Assembly (NCBI GenBank): GCA_039587535.1
Contig: JBDHIF010000013.1
Span: 1 to 64,000, forward strand
Length of the DNA: 64,000 nucleotides
Reading direction: 5' to 3'
DNA from: JAWLHJ01 sp039587535
GTDB lineage: Bacteria; Gemmatimonadota; Gemmatimonadetes; Longimicrobiales; Gaopeijiaceae
Shown: one piece after another, positions 7,843 through 17,164 of the stretch
Layout: each line of letters opens with the position of its first letter
How positions within the stretch are numbered: the first letter of the stretch is position 1
Made by a program: the position numbers and the translations under genes
Notes under the pieces: model-generated
Seen by the model: only the letters and a program-made list of their open reading frames with translations
What the model was told of the DNA's origin: nothing
Databases searched by the model: none

Positions 7843-9243
7843 ATGAGCTTTACGAGCCTCCTGGCGGACTTCACGCTGTCGGCCGTCCAAGCCGCGACGT
7901 CCGAGATCCGGGTGCCCCCTGAGGCAGTCGCGACACCGTTTGGGCTTCGTCTCCGTTCGGCCGTCGGGCTCGTCGTCCTCTTGGGCATCGCGTGGAGCTT
8001 GAGCTCGGATCGTCGCCGCATCCCGTGGCGCGTGCTCGGCTGGGGCCTCTGCCTCCAACTGCTCTTCGCTGTCGTCGTTCTGCGGACGGACCTCGGCGTG
8101 GCGTTCTTCGATGGAACCAACCAGGTGGTGCAGGCACTGCTGGGCTTCAGTGTCGACGGCGCACGCTTCCTCTTCGGCAACCTCGTCGAATCCAACGTCC
8201 CAGTGGGCCAAGGCGAGCCGGGACAAGGCACGTTCACAGCCACGACCGGGCTCGTCGCCAACACCGGGGCGTTCTTCGCCTTCACCGTGCTGCCCGCGAT
8301 CATCTTCTTCTCGTCCCTGGTCGCGGTGCTCTACCACCTCGGGATCATGCAGGCGGTGGTCCGCGCCATTGCCTGGGTCATGCAGCGGACCATGGGGACC
8401 TCGGGCTCCGAGACTCTGGTCTCCGCAGGCAACATCTTCTTCGGGCTGAGCGAGGCACCGCTCCTGGTGCGCCCTTTCGTGGAACGAATGACCCGCTCCG
8501 AGTTGATGACGGTGATGTCGTCCGGCATGGCGAGCGTATCGGGTGCACTCCTCGCCGCCTACGTGGGGCTGTTGGTGGGCTTCTTCCCCGACATCGCGGG
8601 CCACCTGGTCGCGGCCTCGATCATGACCGCTCCGGGAGCGCTCGTCGTGGCGAAGCTCATGGTGCCCGAGACGGAGGTTTCCGAGACGGCGGGCACGCTC
8701 GACGTACGGGTCGGACGGTCGGAAGTAAACGTCATCGACGCGGCAGCCAGAGGTGCGTCCGAGGGGCTTCATCTCGCCCTGGCGGTGGGCGCGATGCTGA
8801 TCGCGTTCCTCGCTCTGGTGAGCCTGTCCAACGGAGTGATCGGCTGGGCCGGGAGTCTGGCCGGGTTACACGACCTCTCACTCGAGCGCATCCTGGGCTG
8901 GGCGCTCGCCCCGCTGACATGGCTCATGGGCGTGCCGTGGACCGACGCGCCTGCCGTGGCCAGCCTCGTCGGCGTGAAGACCGTGGTGAACGAGTTCGTC
9001 GCGTACCTGCAATTGGCGGATGGCCTGTCGGCTGGCACGACGCTCGAGCCCCGATCGGTCGTCATCGCGTCCTACGCGCTCTGCGGCTTTGCCAACTTCG
9101 GATCGGTGGCCATGACCGTCGGGGGCATCGCGGTCATCGCCCCGAGCCGGCGCCGCGACCTCGCCGAGCTGGGGTTGAAGGCCATGGTCGGCGGTGGCTT
9201 GGCCACGCTGATGGCAGCGACGATCGCGGGCATGGTCATCTAG
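7843..9243 (+). CDS. Concentrative nucleoside transporter (CNT/NupC family)
   Basis: This 466-residue inner-membrane protein has about ten hydrophobic segments and the CNT hallmarks: the N-terminal gate motif around GIMQAVVRAIAWVM, the nucleoside-site segment SGSETLVSAGNIFFGLSEAPLL, and VGVKTVVNEFVAY followed by YALCGFANFGSVA. Family members import nucleosides with Na+ or H+. A long N-terminal extension was rejected because it is non-hydrophobic and arginine-rich. It stands alone on the plus strand. Salvage of nucleosides would fit the nitrogen-compound catabolism encoded downstream, but no direct link is visible. Confidence 0.93.
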   Translation: MSFTSLLADFTLSAVQAATSEIRVPPEAVATPFGLRLRSAVGLVVLLGIAWSLSSDRRRIPWRVLGWGLCLQLLFAVVVLRTDLGVAFFDGTNQVVQALLGFSVDGARFLFGNLVESNVPVGQGEPGQGTFTATTGLVANTGAFFAFTVLPAIIFFSSLVAVLYHLGIMQAVVRAIAWVMQRTMGTSGSETLVSAGNIFFGLSEAPLLVRPFVERMTRSELMTVMSSGMASVSGALLAAYVGLLVGFFPDIAGHLVAASIMTAPGALVVAKLMVPETEVSETAGTLDVRVGRSEVNVIDAAARGASEGLHLALAVGAMLIAFLALVSLSNGVIGWAGSLAGLHDLSLERILGWALAPLTWLMGVPWTDAPAVASLVGVKTVVNEFVAYLQLADGLSAGTTLEPRSVVIASYALCGFANFGSVAMTVGGIAVIAPSRRRDLAELGLKAMVGGGLATLMAATIAGMVI

Positions 9244-9332
9244 CGGACCGAGACCGACTCGCCATTCGCGACACCGGCGGCCGATCTCCATGTTGTGCCG
9301 TCACTCTTCGTCCGCTCACCCACACGGCCCCG

Positions 9333-11276
9333 ATGCTCCGCCTCCTTCTCTGCGCCTCGCCCCTCGTTTGGTCTTCGTTCATCGCTCCCGCTCCTGCTTC
9401 GAGCCAAAGCGGCGCGCCCGCGGGGACGTGGCCGGTCTACGGAGGCGATCCGGGACACACCCGATACTCGGCCCTGGATCAGATTGGCCCCTCGAACGCT
9501 CAGGACCTACAGATCGCGTGGCGATGGAGCGCTGCGGGCTATGGCAGCAATCCGCTCATCCGCAGCGCCACCACTCCCTTGATGGTCGGTGGCGTTCTAT
9601 ACGCCACCGCCGGTATCGACCGGTCGATCGTCGCAATCGATGCGGGAACCGGTGAGACTCGCTGGAGCTGGAGTCCCGACGAGGGCCGGCGCCTCGACCT
9701 GGCGCCCCGGGCCAACCCCGGACGTGGCGTGGCATACTGGGAGGACCCGCAGGGGCGAGGCCGGATCCTGGCCATCACGCCAGGCTACCAGCTCGTGGCC
9801 CTCGACGCCTCGACCGGTCTGCCGGTGCCGGAGTTCGGAACCGATGGCGTCGTGGACCTGCACGCAGGGCACCGCACCCGAGAAGGCATCGATCTCGTGG
9901 GGTCCATCGGCGCCAGCTCGCCTCCCGCAGTCGTCGGGGACGTCGTCGTGGTCGGCTCGGCACACCATGTGGGTATGCGCCCACCCTCGAGAGTCAACAC
10001 GCCCGGCGACGTCCGCGCGTTCGACGTGCGCACCGGCGAGGAGGTCTGGCGGTTCAAGACCATCCCCGAGCCGGGTGAGGAGGGCAACGACACCTGGCTA
10101 GACGACTCTTGGCGCTACACGGGCAACGCCGCGGTCTGGGCTCAGATCTCGTGGGACCCCGAAACCGGTTACGTATACCTGCCGACGGAGGCCGCCACCG
10201 GAGACTACTACGGCGGACACCGTCCGGGGGACAACCTCTTCTCGACCAGCCTGGTGTGCCTCGACGGGCGCACCGGCGAGAAGGTCTGGCATTTCCAGAT
10301 CATCCACCACGACATCTGGGATTGGGACAACCCCACGGCGCCGATCCTCGGAGACCTGATCATCGACGGTCACCCAAGGAAGATCGTGGCGCAGCTCACC
10401 AAACAGGGTTGGGTCTACGTCTTCGACCGCCTGACCGGAGAACCGGTCTGGCCCATCGAGGAGCGATCCGTTCCGCAGACGGATGTCCCGGGCGAATGGA
10501 CGTCGGCCACCCAGCCTTTCCCCACCAGGCCCGCGCCCTTCGAGCGACAAGGCTTCTCGGAAGACGACCTCATCGACTTCACGCCGGAGATCCGGGCACG
10601 GGCGCTGGAGATCGCGGAGGCGTACCGGATGGGTCCGATCTTCACGCCACCGTCTCTGGTCAACGCCCCAGACGGCACCCAGGGCACCCTTTCCCTCCCC
10701 GGCTCCCTCGGCGGTGCCAACTGGGAAGGGGGCGCCTTGGACCCGGAAACGGGCCTACTCTACGTCGGTTCCCACACCTCGCCGTCCGTGCTGGCGCTCG
10801 AGCCCGGCGGAGACCTCTCCGACATGGACTACATCGCGGCATCTGGCCGGGCGCTCCTAGCGCCCGGGGTCCCGATCGTGAAGCCACCGTGGGGACGTAT
10901 CACTGCAATCGACCTGACCTCCGGCGAGCATGCGTGGATGGTCCCCAACGGTAGAACGCCGCCGCACGTGGCCGAACGGTTGGAGCTGGATCCGGCGCTT
11001 GTGCCCCAAACGGGCCAGACGTCCCGAGCTGGGCTCGTGGTGACCCGCACGCTGCTCCTCGGTGGGGAGGGTGCATCGGGCGATCCCATCTTTCGGGCCT
11101 ATCACAAGGCAACCGGTGAGGTCATCGCCGAGATTCCGCTGCCTGCGGCTCAGGTCGGCCTGCCCATGACCTACATGCACGAAGGACGCCAGTTCGTGGT
11201 CCTGTCCGTCGGCGGTGGGGGGCATCCGGCGGAGCTGCTCGCACTAGCGCTCCCCGGCCGGGGGTCGGACGAGTGA
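9333..11276 (+). CDS. PQQ-dependent dehydrogenase (quinoprotein beta-propeller), secreted
   Basis: The 647-residue product has a signal peptide and an eight-bladed-propeller pattern of repeats: YGGDPGHTRYSALDQI at the N-terminus, several WxxDxxTG-type blade motifs, HHDIWDWDNPTAP near the cofactor site, and GGANWEGGALDPETGLLYV near the C-terminus. These match the membrane-bound glucose dehydrogenase-like branch. There is no CxxCH haem c domain and no N-terminal membrane anchor, so electrons must leave to a separate carrier. No pqq biosynthesis genes are in the window. The sugar or alcohol substrate cannot be assigned. Confidence 0.88.
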   Translation: MLRLLLCASPLVWSSFIAPAPASSQSGAPAGTWPVYGGDPGHTRYSALDQIGPSNAQDLQIAWRWSAAGYGSNPLIRSATTPLMVGGVLYATAGIDRSIVAIDAGTGETRWSWSPDEGRRLDLAPRANPGRGVAYWEDPQGRGRILAITPGYQLVALDASTGLPVPEFGTDGVVDLHAGHRTREGIDLVGSIGASSPPAVVGDVVVVGSAHHVGMRPPSRVNTPGDVRAFDVRTGEEVWRFKTIPEPGEEGNDTWLDDSWRYTGNAAVWAQISWDPETGYVYLPTEAATGDYYGGHRPGDNLFSTSLVCLDGRTGEKVWHFQIIHHDIWDWDNPTAPILGDLIIDGHPRKIVAQLTKQGWVYVFDRLTGEPVWPIEERSVPQTDVPGEWTSATQPFPTRPAPFERQGFSEDDLIDFTPEIRARALEIAEAYRMGPIFTPPSLVNAPDGTQGTLSLPGSLGGANWEGGALDPETGLLYVGSHTSPSVLALEPGGDLSDMDYIAASGRALLAPGVPIVKPPWGRITAIDLTSGEHAWMVPNGRTPPHVAERLELDPALVPQTGQTSRAGLVVTRTLLLGGEGASGDPIFRAYHKATGEVIAEIPLPAAQVGLPMTYMHEGRQFVVLSVGGGGHPAELLALALPGRGSDE

Positions 11277-11581
11277 TGCCGGAAACCCCGAGATCGTCGT
11301 GCCACTCGTCCAGATGACCTCGGTCATGGGATCCGCGGCTGACGCCGTAAACGCGACGATCCTCGGCGCGGACCGTCCGGACGACGTCAAAGCGCTGGCC
11401 ATCCGCGCTAGAGCAGACTGCTCTGGCTCCAGAACGACCTGATCAACCGACACTGCACGGCTTGATCCTCACCCAGAAGCGGACGAGCGGCCCGCCCGGG
11501 AATCCACCGGGGCGGGCGCCGGGCAGGCGGCCTCTGGTGCGCAACCCCGCGAACTCCGTAGGATGCCTGCGGGAGGCACAC
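11277..11581. other. Intergenic region with a possible gene remnant and a hairpin
   Basis: From about 11279 to 11442 one plus frame reads as plausible protein (ending ADRPDDVKALAIRARADC..., stop TGA at 11440-11442). The only ATGs give a 42-residue peptide from 11314, so it may be a remnant or chance. A GC-rich hairpin with an 8-bp perfect stem (GCCCGCCC at 11490-11497, GGGCGGGC at 11510-11517) follows. It could end transcription of the dehydrogenase, although no T-run follows. Confidence 0.35.
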
Positions 11582-14122
11582 ATGAGAGACATCATCGGGC
11601 GGGCTCGAAGGAGCCTGCCGTCCATCGCCGGGCACGCCAACGTAATTGCTCGCATCGCAGCGATCTTGCGCTCGAGACCGGCGCTCCGCCGGGGCGTTCT
11701 CGCTTTGGCCTTCACGGCGGTCGCGGGTCCACTCCAACCATCGGCGGCCCAGTCGCGACCCGTGCTCATCCGCGCCGCGGAGATTCACACGGTCACGAAC
11801 GGCGTTATCGAGAACGGTGAGATCCTGATACGCGACGGGATCATCGAGCAAGTCGGGCGGTCACTCGAGCTCCCCGCCGGGGCCGAAGTGTACGAGGCCG
11901 AAGTGGTCATCCCCGGCCTCATCGACGCCCACACCCACATCGCGCTCGATCGCTCGACGCGCGCGCGGATCCCCGGACCCTTCACCCCCGAGTGGAAGGC
12001 TGTGGAAAACCTGGACCTGAACGATCCCATGATCCAGGTCGCCCTCTCCGGCGGGGTGACGTCGGTCATTACCAGGTCGGGAAGTGGGATCATCTCCAGC
12101 GGTCAGTCGGTGGCGCTGAAGATGAAGAGCCGTCCGGGTTCGGACATGATTCTCAAGCCCTACGTGGACCTGAAGATGGCCGTCCGGCCGCTCATCAACC
12201 TCAGGCCCGGGGAGACACCCCAGACGGTCATGGGTTGGTACGCCACTGCCGACGACTACTACCGCAGAGCGACGGAGTACCTGGCCGCGAAAGAAGCCTT
12301 CGAAGCCGGGCGCGCGGACGAGGCGCCGGAGCACGACGAGCGCCTGGAAGCCCTCCTGCCGGTCCTCCGCGGCGAGGTCATGGTGCACGCACACTCGCAT
12401 TATCCCAGCGAGGTCATGATGGTGCTCCGCCTCGCTCGCAAGTACGGTTTCATCGACCGGTTGGCCCTGGCGCACGCTGAAGAAATCTTCCCGATGGTCG
12501 ACCTCCTGAGGGGGACGAGCATCGTTCCCGTCATCGGGCCCATGATGATCGTCCAGTACTACAACGATCCCGAGCCCTTGAATCTGCTGGAGCTTCTGGT
12601 GGACGCCGGTATCCCGGCCAGCATCCAGACCGACGTGTCGGGACAGCATATCCGAGACTTCCGGGAATACGGCGCGTTCCTCGCACGCCATGGCCTGACG
12701 GATCAGAAAGCACTGGAGGTCATGACCATCAACGGGGCCAGGGCCATGATGTTACAGGACCGGGTAGGGAGCATCGAGGTCGGAAAGGACGCCGACCTCG
12801 TGCTGCTGGACGGGCACTTTCTGGACCTGAGCCGCGACAGGGTCGAACGCGTTTTCGTGGACGGCGTCCTGGAGTATGAGCGCGGTGAGGCCCTGCAAGA
12901 CGATCGCCCGCGCGCGGTGGGGCCCTTCCGTCCCCTGCGGAACGAGATCCTCCCCGGAGACCGCGCGTTCGCCATCACGGGCGCCCATGTATTCACCATC
13001 GCCCAGGGTGAGATCCGGGACGCGACGATCGTGGTTGAAGACGGTCGATTCACACGAGTGGAGGCCGGCGGTTCGGTGCCCCCGGGGCTCCCGGTGATGG
13101 AAGCAGGAGGTCGGGTGGTCATGCCGGGGACCATCATCGCCCGTGCCTTCCCGAACGATTGGATCGGCGACCTCAAGTGGCAGGTGCAGAACGACGAGAT
13201 CACCGAGCCCATCGTGCCGGAGATGAACGCCCTATACGGGGTGGATCCGTGGTTTCCGACCTACCGCGTGAACACGACGATGGGCGTAACCGCCATCCAG
13301 GTGACGCCTGGGACGCAGAATCTGATCGGCGGGAACGGTGTCGTCGTGAAGACGCCCGGGCTCGACTTCGAGGACATGGTGCGGAGGGAACCGAGCAGCA
13401 TCGTCATGTCCCTGACCGCGGGCACCGTCCGCAATTGGTCGGGAAGCTCACGCATCCCCGTTACCCTGGAGAGCGCATCAGCGATGATCCGTGGCGCTCT
13501 GGACGCCGCGCGAAGCTACGGCGATGCGGTCGAACACGAGTATGACCCTCGTCACGAAGCCTTGCTGCCCCTCCTGCGCCGAGAGGTCCCCGCCCTCATC
13601 CATGCGGATCGAATCGCAGAGATCCGCGAAGCCATGCGCATCGCGGAAGCTTACGACCTTCGACTCGTGATCACGGGGGGAGTCGAATCCCACAGGCTCG
13701 CCGACGAGCTCGCTGCCGCAGACGTCGGTGTGATTCTGGGCAACTCCGGCAGCTTCGCGTCGGACATACGGGGTGGTGGCCCCGGTTGGAGGGTCGATGG
13801 TCCGGCGATCCTGGCCAGCGCGGGGGTGAGGGTGGCTTTCTTCGGCCCGGGCGCCTCCCGTCGAGCTTCCCCAATCGGTCGCCTGGGCGGAGAACCCATT
13901 CTCAACTCGGCATGGGCCTTTCGGAACGGTGTCCCGGAGGTGACCGCTCTCCGCATGGCTACCCTCGATGCCGCGGATCTCCTGGGGATGGCCGATCGTA
14001 TCGGCAGCATCGAAGTCGGAAAGGACGCGGACTTCGTCGTCCTCGAAGGCCACCCCTTCGACTACCGAGTCGTGCCCGAGTTCGTCTTCGTGGACGGGGT
14101 CCTCGAGGTCGGGCCTCGCTAG
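11582..14122 (+). CDS. Tandem amidohydrolase with a degenerate second domain, secreted
   Basis: This 846-residue protein has two amidohydrolase domains in tandem behind an N-terminal export segment. Domain 1 (about 58-450) keeps the metal site: HTH at 117-119, later histidines in HAHSHY and ALAHAEE, and Asp in IQTDVSG, ending with the usual GSIEVGKDADLVLLDG. Domain 2 (about 455-846) repeats the flanking beta-sandwich and ends GSIEVGKDADFVVLEG, but its first metal motif reads IIARAF instead of HxH, so it is probably inactive. The start at 11582 has GGGAGG five bases upstream. The family hydrolyses cyclic amides or dipeptides. The substrate is unknown. Confidence 0.85.
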   Translation: MRDIIGRARRSLPSIAGHANVIARIAAILRSRPALRRGVLALAFTAVAGPLQPSAAQSRPVLIRAAEIHTVTNGVIENGEILIRDGIIEQVGRSLELPAGAEVYEAEVVIPGLIDAHTHIALDRSTRARIPGPFTPEWKAVENLDLNDPMIQVALSGGVTSVITRSGSGIISSGQSVALKMKSRPGSDMILKPYVDLKMAVRPLINLRPGETPQTVMGWYATADDYYRRATEYLAAKEAFEAGRADEAPEHDERLEALLPVLRGEVMVHAHSHYPSEVMMVLRLARKYGFIDRLALAHAEEIFPMVDLLRGTSIVPVIGPMMIVQYYNDPEPLNLLELLVDAGIPASIQTDVSGQHIRDFREYGAFLARHGLTDQKALEVMTINGARAMMLQDRVGSIEVGKDADLVLLDGHFLDLSRDRVERVFVDGVLEYERGEALQDDRPRAVGPFRPLRNEILPGDRAFAITGAHVFTIAQGEIRDATIVVEDGRFTRVEAGGSVPPGLPVMEAGGRVVMPGTIIARAFPNDWIGDLKWQVQNDEITEPIVPEMNALYGVDPWFPTYRVNTTMGVTAIQVTPGTQNLIGGNGVVVKTPGLDFEDMVRREPSSIVMSLTAGTVRNWSGSSRIPVTLESASAMIRGALDAARSYGDAVEHEYDPRHEALLPLLRREVPALIHADRIAEIREAMRIAEAYDLRLVITGGVESHRLADELAAADVGVILGNSGSFASDIRGGGPGWRVDGPAILASAGVRVAFFGPGASRRASPIGRLGGEPILNSAWAFRNGVPEVTALRMATLDAADLLGMADRIGSIEVGKDADFVVLEGHPFDYRVVPEFVFVDGVLEVGPR

Positions 14123-14130
14123 GAGACCAC

Positions 14131-15174
14131 ATGCCCTATGGACGCCGTACCGCCGGACCACACGTCGCCACGGAGCTCGTCGCGCTGTTCCGCGAGCAGC
14201 TGACGGCGTGCCGCCTCGAAGACGGTGAGTCGTGCCTCATCGTGACCGACACGGCCTATGACGCCACGGTATCGGCGGCCTGTATGGGTGCCGCACTGGA
14301 CCTCGGGGCCGGCCCGGCGATTTTGACCCTGCCCTACCAGGGAAGCTTTCCGGGCCGCCGCCTGGCGTCCGCCTTGGCCGACACAGACCTCATCGTGGGG
14401 TTCACGACGCACCGCCTGCACTACGATCCAAGCCTCCGGGCAGCTCTGGACGCAGGCAGCCGTGCCCTCCTGGCCGTCCAGCCGATCCACGTGCTCCGAA
14501 GGCTCACCGCTCATCCCGAGGTCGTCCGACGGACTCGACTCGGCGCCGAACGGCTCGCCAAGGCCACCAGACTGCGGTTCCGATCGGACAGGGGCACCGA
14601 CCTCAGCGCCGAGGTGTCGGGGCGCCCTGCGCTGGCCCATTGCGGCGTGGCCGACACACCCGGGCTCTTCGACTTCTGGGGCGCTGCGATGGTGGAGATC
14701 GCACCGCACGAGGGGTCGGTGGAGGGCACGTTGGTCCTCGGCCGAGGCGATCAGATCTTCCATCTCGGTCGCTACGTCGATGACGAGATCCGGATTCACT
14801 TCGAGGCTGGTAGGGCCGTCCGCATCGAAGGAGGGGTGGACGCGTGGCTCCTGGAGAAGCACCTGTCGGGTTACCGGGACCCCAATGCCTTCCTCGCGGG
14901 ACACGTGTCCTGGGGAACGGACCACCGAGCGTCGTGGACGGCCCCTCTCGTTCAGTTCCCGGAAGCAGGTGCGGGCAACGCGGACACGGAGGGCTTCCTG
15001 GGCTCGGTCCAGGTCGAGCTCGGCAGCAACGACGACCAGTTCTTCCAGGGGAAGATCCGGAGCGCGGCCCATCTCGGCCTCTGCATGCTGGACACGAGCA
15101 TCGCCCTGGACGGTGAGACCGTCCTGGAAGGCGGCCGCTTCGTCGGCTCGCTGGCTGACTGCCAGCCAACCTGA
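14131..15174 (+). CDS. NicX-like / M29-like metalloenzyme
   Basis: The 347-residue product matches the 2,5-dihydroxypyridine 5,6-dioxygenase (NicX) family along its length, including AVQPIHVLRRL, the EGTLVLGRGDQIF segment, and GHVSWGTDHRASW, which corresponds to the family's GIGWG...RAQW stretch. Two metal-ligand positions look conserved (His258, His314), but where NicX, as I recall it, has an HxD pair this protein has HLG (Gly316). Activity may therefore be altered, or the protein may belong to the aminopeptidase-T-like side of the superfamily. AGGAGA precedes the ATG and overlaps the stop of the tandem amidohydrolase, eight bases upstream, so the two are likely co-translated. Confidence 0.7.
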   Translation: MPYGRRTAGPHVATELVALFREQLTACRLEDGESCLIVTDTAYDATVSAACMGAALDLGAGPAILTLPYQGSFPGRRLASALADTDLIVGFTTHRLHYDPSLRAALDAGSRALLAVQPIHVLRRLTAHPEVVRRTRLGAERLAKATRLRFRSDRGTDLSAEVSGRPALAHCGVADTPGLFDFWGAAMVEIAPHEGSVEGTLVLGRGDQIFHLGRYVDDEIRIHFEAGRAVRIEGGVDAWLLEKHLSGYRDPNAFLAGHVSWGTDHRASWTAPLVQFPEAGAGNADTEGFLGSVQVELGSNDDQFFQGKIRSAAHLGLCMLDTSIALDGETVLEGGRFVGSLADCQPT

Positions 15175-15199
15175 GGCCGGATCTCCCCGCCCTACCCTA

Positions 15200-16669
15200 C
15201 TAGGTCCTCCAGGGGTAGGTCGGCCGCCTGACGTGCCAGTCCGTCTCCCGCTGGAACGCCATGCCGAAATCCAGCGCCGCCTGGTCGTCGAAGGCGGACG
15301 CTACGATCTGCAGGGACAGCGGCATCCCGTCGTCGTCGAACCCGCAGGGAATGGCGAGACCCGGCTGTCCCACGAGGTTGGCGATGCCGTTGAGCTTGGG
15401 CGTCGCGGCGTTCAGCTCGTTAGGCGGCTCCCACTCGTTTCGCGCCGGAACGGGCCAACCGTTCTCGACCTCACGCAGCGCCGCGCCGTTCGGCCAGGTC
15501 GGCGCGATGACCGCGTCGTAACGCGACACGAGCTCATCGATCTCCCGCACGAGTTGGCTGCGAATCCTTTGAGCCGTGAGGTAATCCGAGGCCGGCATCA
15601 TGCGACCGGCCATCCATCCCGCGGCACGATCCGCGTTGAACGAGAACATCCCGGCAGCCCGACCGTCCTCGAAGAGTGGCTGGAAGATCGTTCCGCTCTC
15701 CACCGTGACAATGCTGGAGAAGAGGGCGCCAGTGGGATAGTCGGGTAGCGAGATGTCTTCGAGGATCACGCCCATCTGCTCGAAGGCGTCCAGGGCCTCC
15801 TGGAAGACCCGCCGCGTCGTCTCCGACTGTGAGAGCTCGAACTCGGGGCGATGGACGCCCAACCGGCGTCCGCGCATGCTGCCCGGGTCGGCACGGAAGC
15901 TGAAAGGACGATCCACGGACGAGTTGTCCCGGCCGTCGTACTGCACGATCTGCTCGAGCACGTGACCACAATCCTCAGCCGACCGGCCCACAGGACCGAT
16001 CTTGTCCAAGCTCCAGGACAGCGCCATGCAGCCGAATCGGCTCACGCGGCCAAAGGTCGGACGTAGTCCCGTGGCCCCCACCGACGAGGCGGGGTAGACG
16101 ATGGATCCGCCGGTCTCCGTCCCGATCCCGAACCCGATGAGCCCGGCCACCGCGCCGGCGACAGTTCCACTGGAGGAACCGAAGCTCGTGCGGTCCAGCT
16201 TCCAGGGGTTCAGAGCGGAGCTCGTGTTGCCGCCGGCGAACTCGCCCAGGCTCATCTTGGCCATGAGCACCGCCCCTGCGTCCTCCAACCGATCGATGAC
16301 CGCCGCGTTCCGATCGGGGACGCGATCCCGGAAGATGCCCGAGCCCCAGGTCGTGGGAACGCCGTCGGTGTCGAGCAGATCCTTCACGCCGTACGGGATT
16401 CCGTGCAGGACGCTGCGCCGTCGTCCCGCGCGAAGCTCGGCGTCTGCCCGCTCCGCCGACTCCAGAGCATGCTCGCGGGCGATCGTAACCATCGTGCCCA
16501 GCTTGCCGTCGTGGTCCGTGCGCGGCTCCGACGGGAGGTCGAAGGGCGGCACGTCCAGCTCTTCGGCACGATCCAGGTACATCCGCGTCAGCTCGACGGA
16601 GGAGATCTCACCGGATTCGAGAAGGGCGGCCAACTCGCGAACGGTCAGGTAATGGACGGCCTCCTGCAT
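15200..16669 (-). CDS. Amidase, amidase-signature family
   Basis: This 489-residue enzyme has the Ser-cisSer-Lys triad region: the Lys in YGVKDLLDT, the glycine/serine-rich loop SFGSSSGTVAG (GSSSG where GSSGG is usual), and the nucleophile region TETGGSIVYPASS. The C-terminal GQPGLAIPCGF fits the fold. It hydrolyses a carboxamide to acid and ammonia. It follows the small Tat protein by one base, and the two genes probably form an operon. Residence between the hydantoinase and the NicX-like gene suggests breakdown of a nitrogenous ring or amide. The natural substrate cannot be stated. Confidence 0.9.
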   Translation of the reverse strand: MQEAVHYLTVRELAALLESGEISSVELTRMYLDRAEELDVPPFDLPSEPRTDHDGKLGTMVTIAREHALESAERADAELRAGRRRSVLHGIPYGVKDLLDTDGVPTTWGSGIFRDRVPDRNAAVIDRLEDAGAVLMAKMSLGEFAGGNTSSALNPWKLDRTSFGSSSGTVAGAVAGLIGFGIGTETGGSIVYPASSVGATGLRPTFGRVSRFGCMALSWSLDKIGPVGRSAEDCGHVLEQIVQYDGRDNSSVDRPFSFRADPGSMRGRRLGVHRPEFELSQSETTRRVFQEALDAFEQMGVILEDISLPDYPTGALFSSIVTVESGTIFQPLFEDGRAAGMFSFNADRAAGWMAGRMMPASDYLTAQRIRSQLVREIDELVSRYDAVIAPTWPNGAALREVENGWPVPARNEWEPPNELNAATPKLNGIANLVGQPGLAIPCGFDDDGMPLSLQIVASAFDDQAALDFGMAFQRETDWHVRRPTYPWRT

Positions 16670-16670
16670 G

Positions 16671-16958
16671 TCAGCCCCTCCTGAAGACGGTGAGTGGCTG
16701 CTCGTCTTCGCTGAGCGAGAAGCTGCGGAGCTGATCCTGGGTGCGGATCATATTGCGCACGGCACGGCGGAGTCGCTCGAACTGTTCCTCGTCCGCGTAG
16801 ATACCCCGCGAACCCTGGGCGTCGAGCAACACCCCGACGGTCTCCGCGGAGACCTCTCCGGTTTCCGCCACTTGAGTGCACGCCTGCTGCCAGGCGATCG
16901 CCATCGCGGCGGCGCCCGCACCGGCCATCTTGGTGAAAGTACGACGATCGATTGTCAT
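16671..16958 (-). CDS. Small Tat-exported protein paired with the amidase
   Basis: This is a 95-residue protein with a clear twin-arginine signal (DRRTFTKMAGAGAAAMAIA) and only about 65 mature residues, mostly helical and charged (EQFERLRRAVRNMIRTQDQL). The start at 16958 is chosen because it puts the Tat motif at residues 4-8 and has GGAGG just upstream. A Cys follows the hydrophobic core, but the lipobox is poor. I do not recognise the family. Because the downstream amidase has no signal of its own, this protein might carry or partner it. That is only suggested by the one-base spacing. Confidence 0.65.
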   Translation of the reverse strand: MTIDRRTFTKMAGAGAAAMAIAWQQACTQVAETGEVSAETVGVLLDAQGSRGIYADEEQFERLRRAVRNMIRTQDQLRSFSLSEDEQPLTVFRRG

Positions 16959-17164
16959 GCCATCCTCCTGAAGGAGCGGCATGTTATGTCGCCGGCCGGT
17001 GGGCGGCAAACTTTGCTGGCGGTCACGCCTCCGTCTACCTTGCGCTGCCCTGCTTCACCAAGCGCCTCGCCGGGCTCGGCGTGACCCCGTTGGTCTGCCA
17101 CGGATCTCCGCAGGCAGCCCGGCGTCGTCACTATTCCAGCACCGATCCAAAGGACTTTGATGTG
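16959..17164. other. Divergent intergenic region
   Basis: These 206 bases lie between the divergent small Tat protein and the hydantoinase. They should hold both promoters. AAGGA precedes the hydantoinase start. No palindrome or clear -10/-35 pair stands out, and the in-frame extension upstream of the hydantoinase does not look like protein. Confidence 0.35.

Noticed and set aside
7992..9332. An in-frame extension of the PQQ dehydrogenase reading through the nucleoside transporter gene
   Set aside because: The extension is Arg/Gly-rich and overlaps the transporter in another frame; the dehydrogenase signal peptide begins at 9333.
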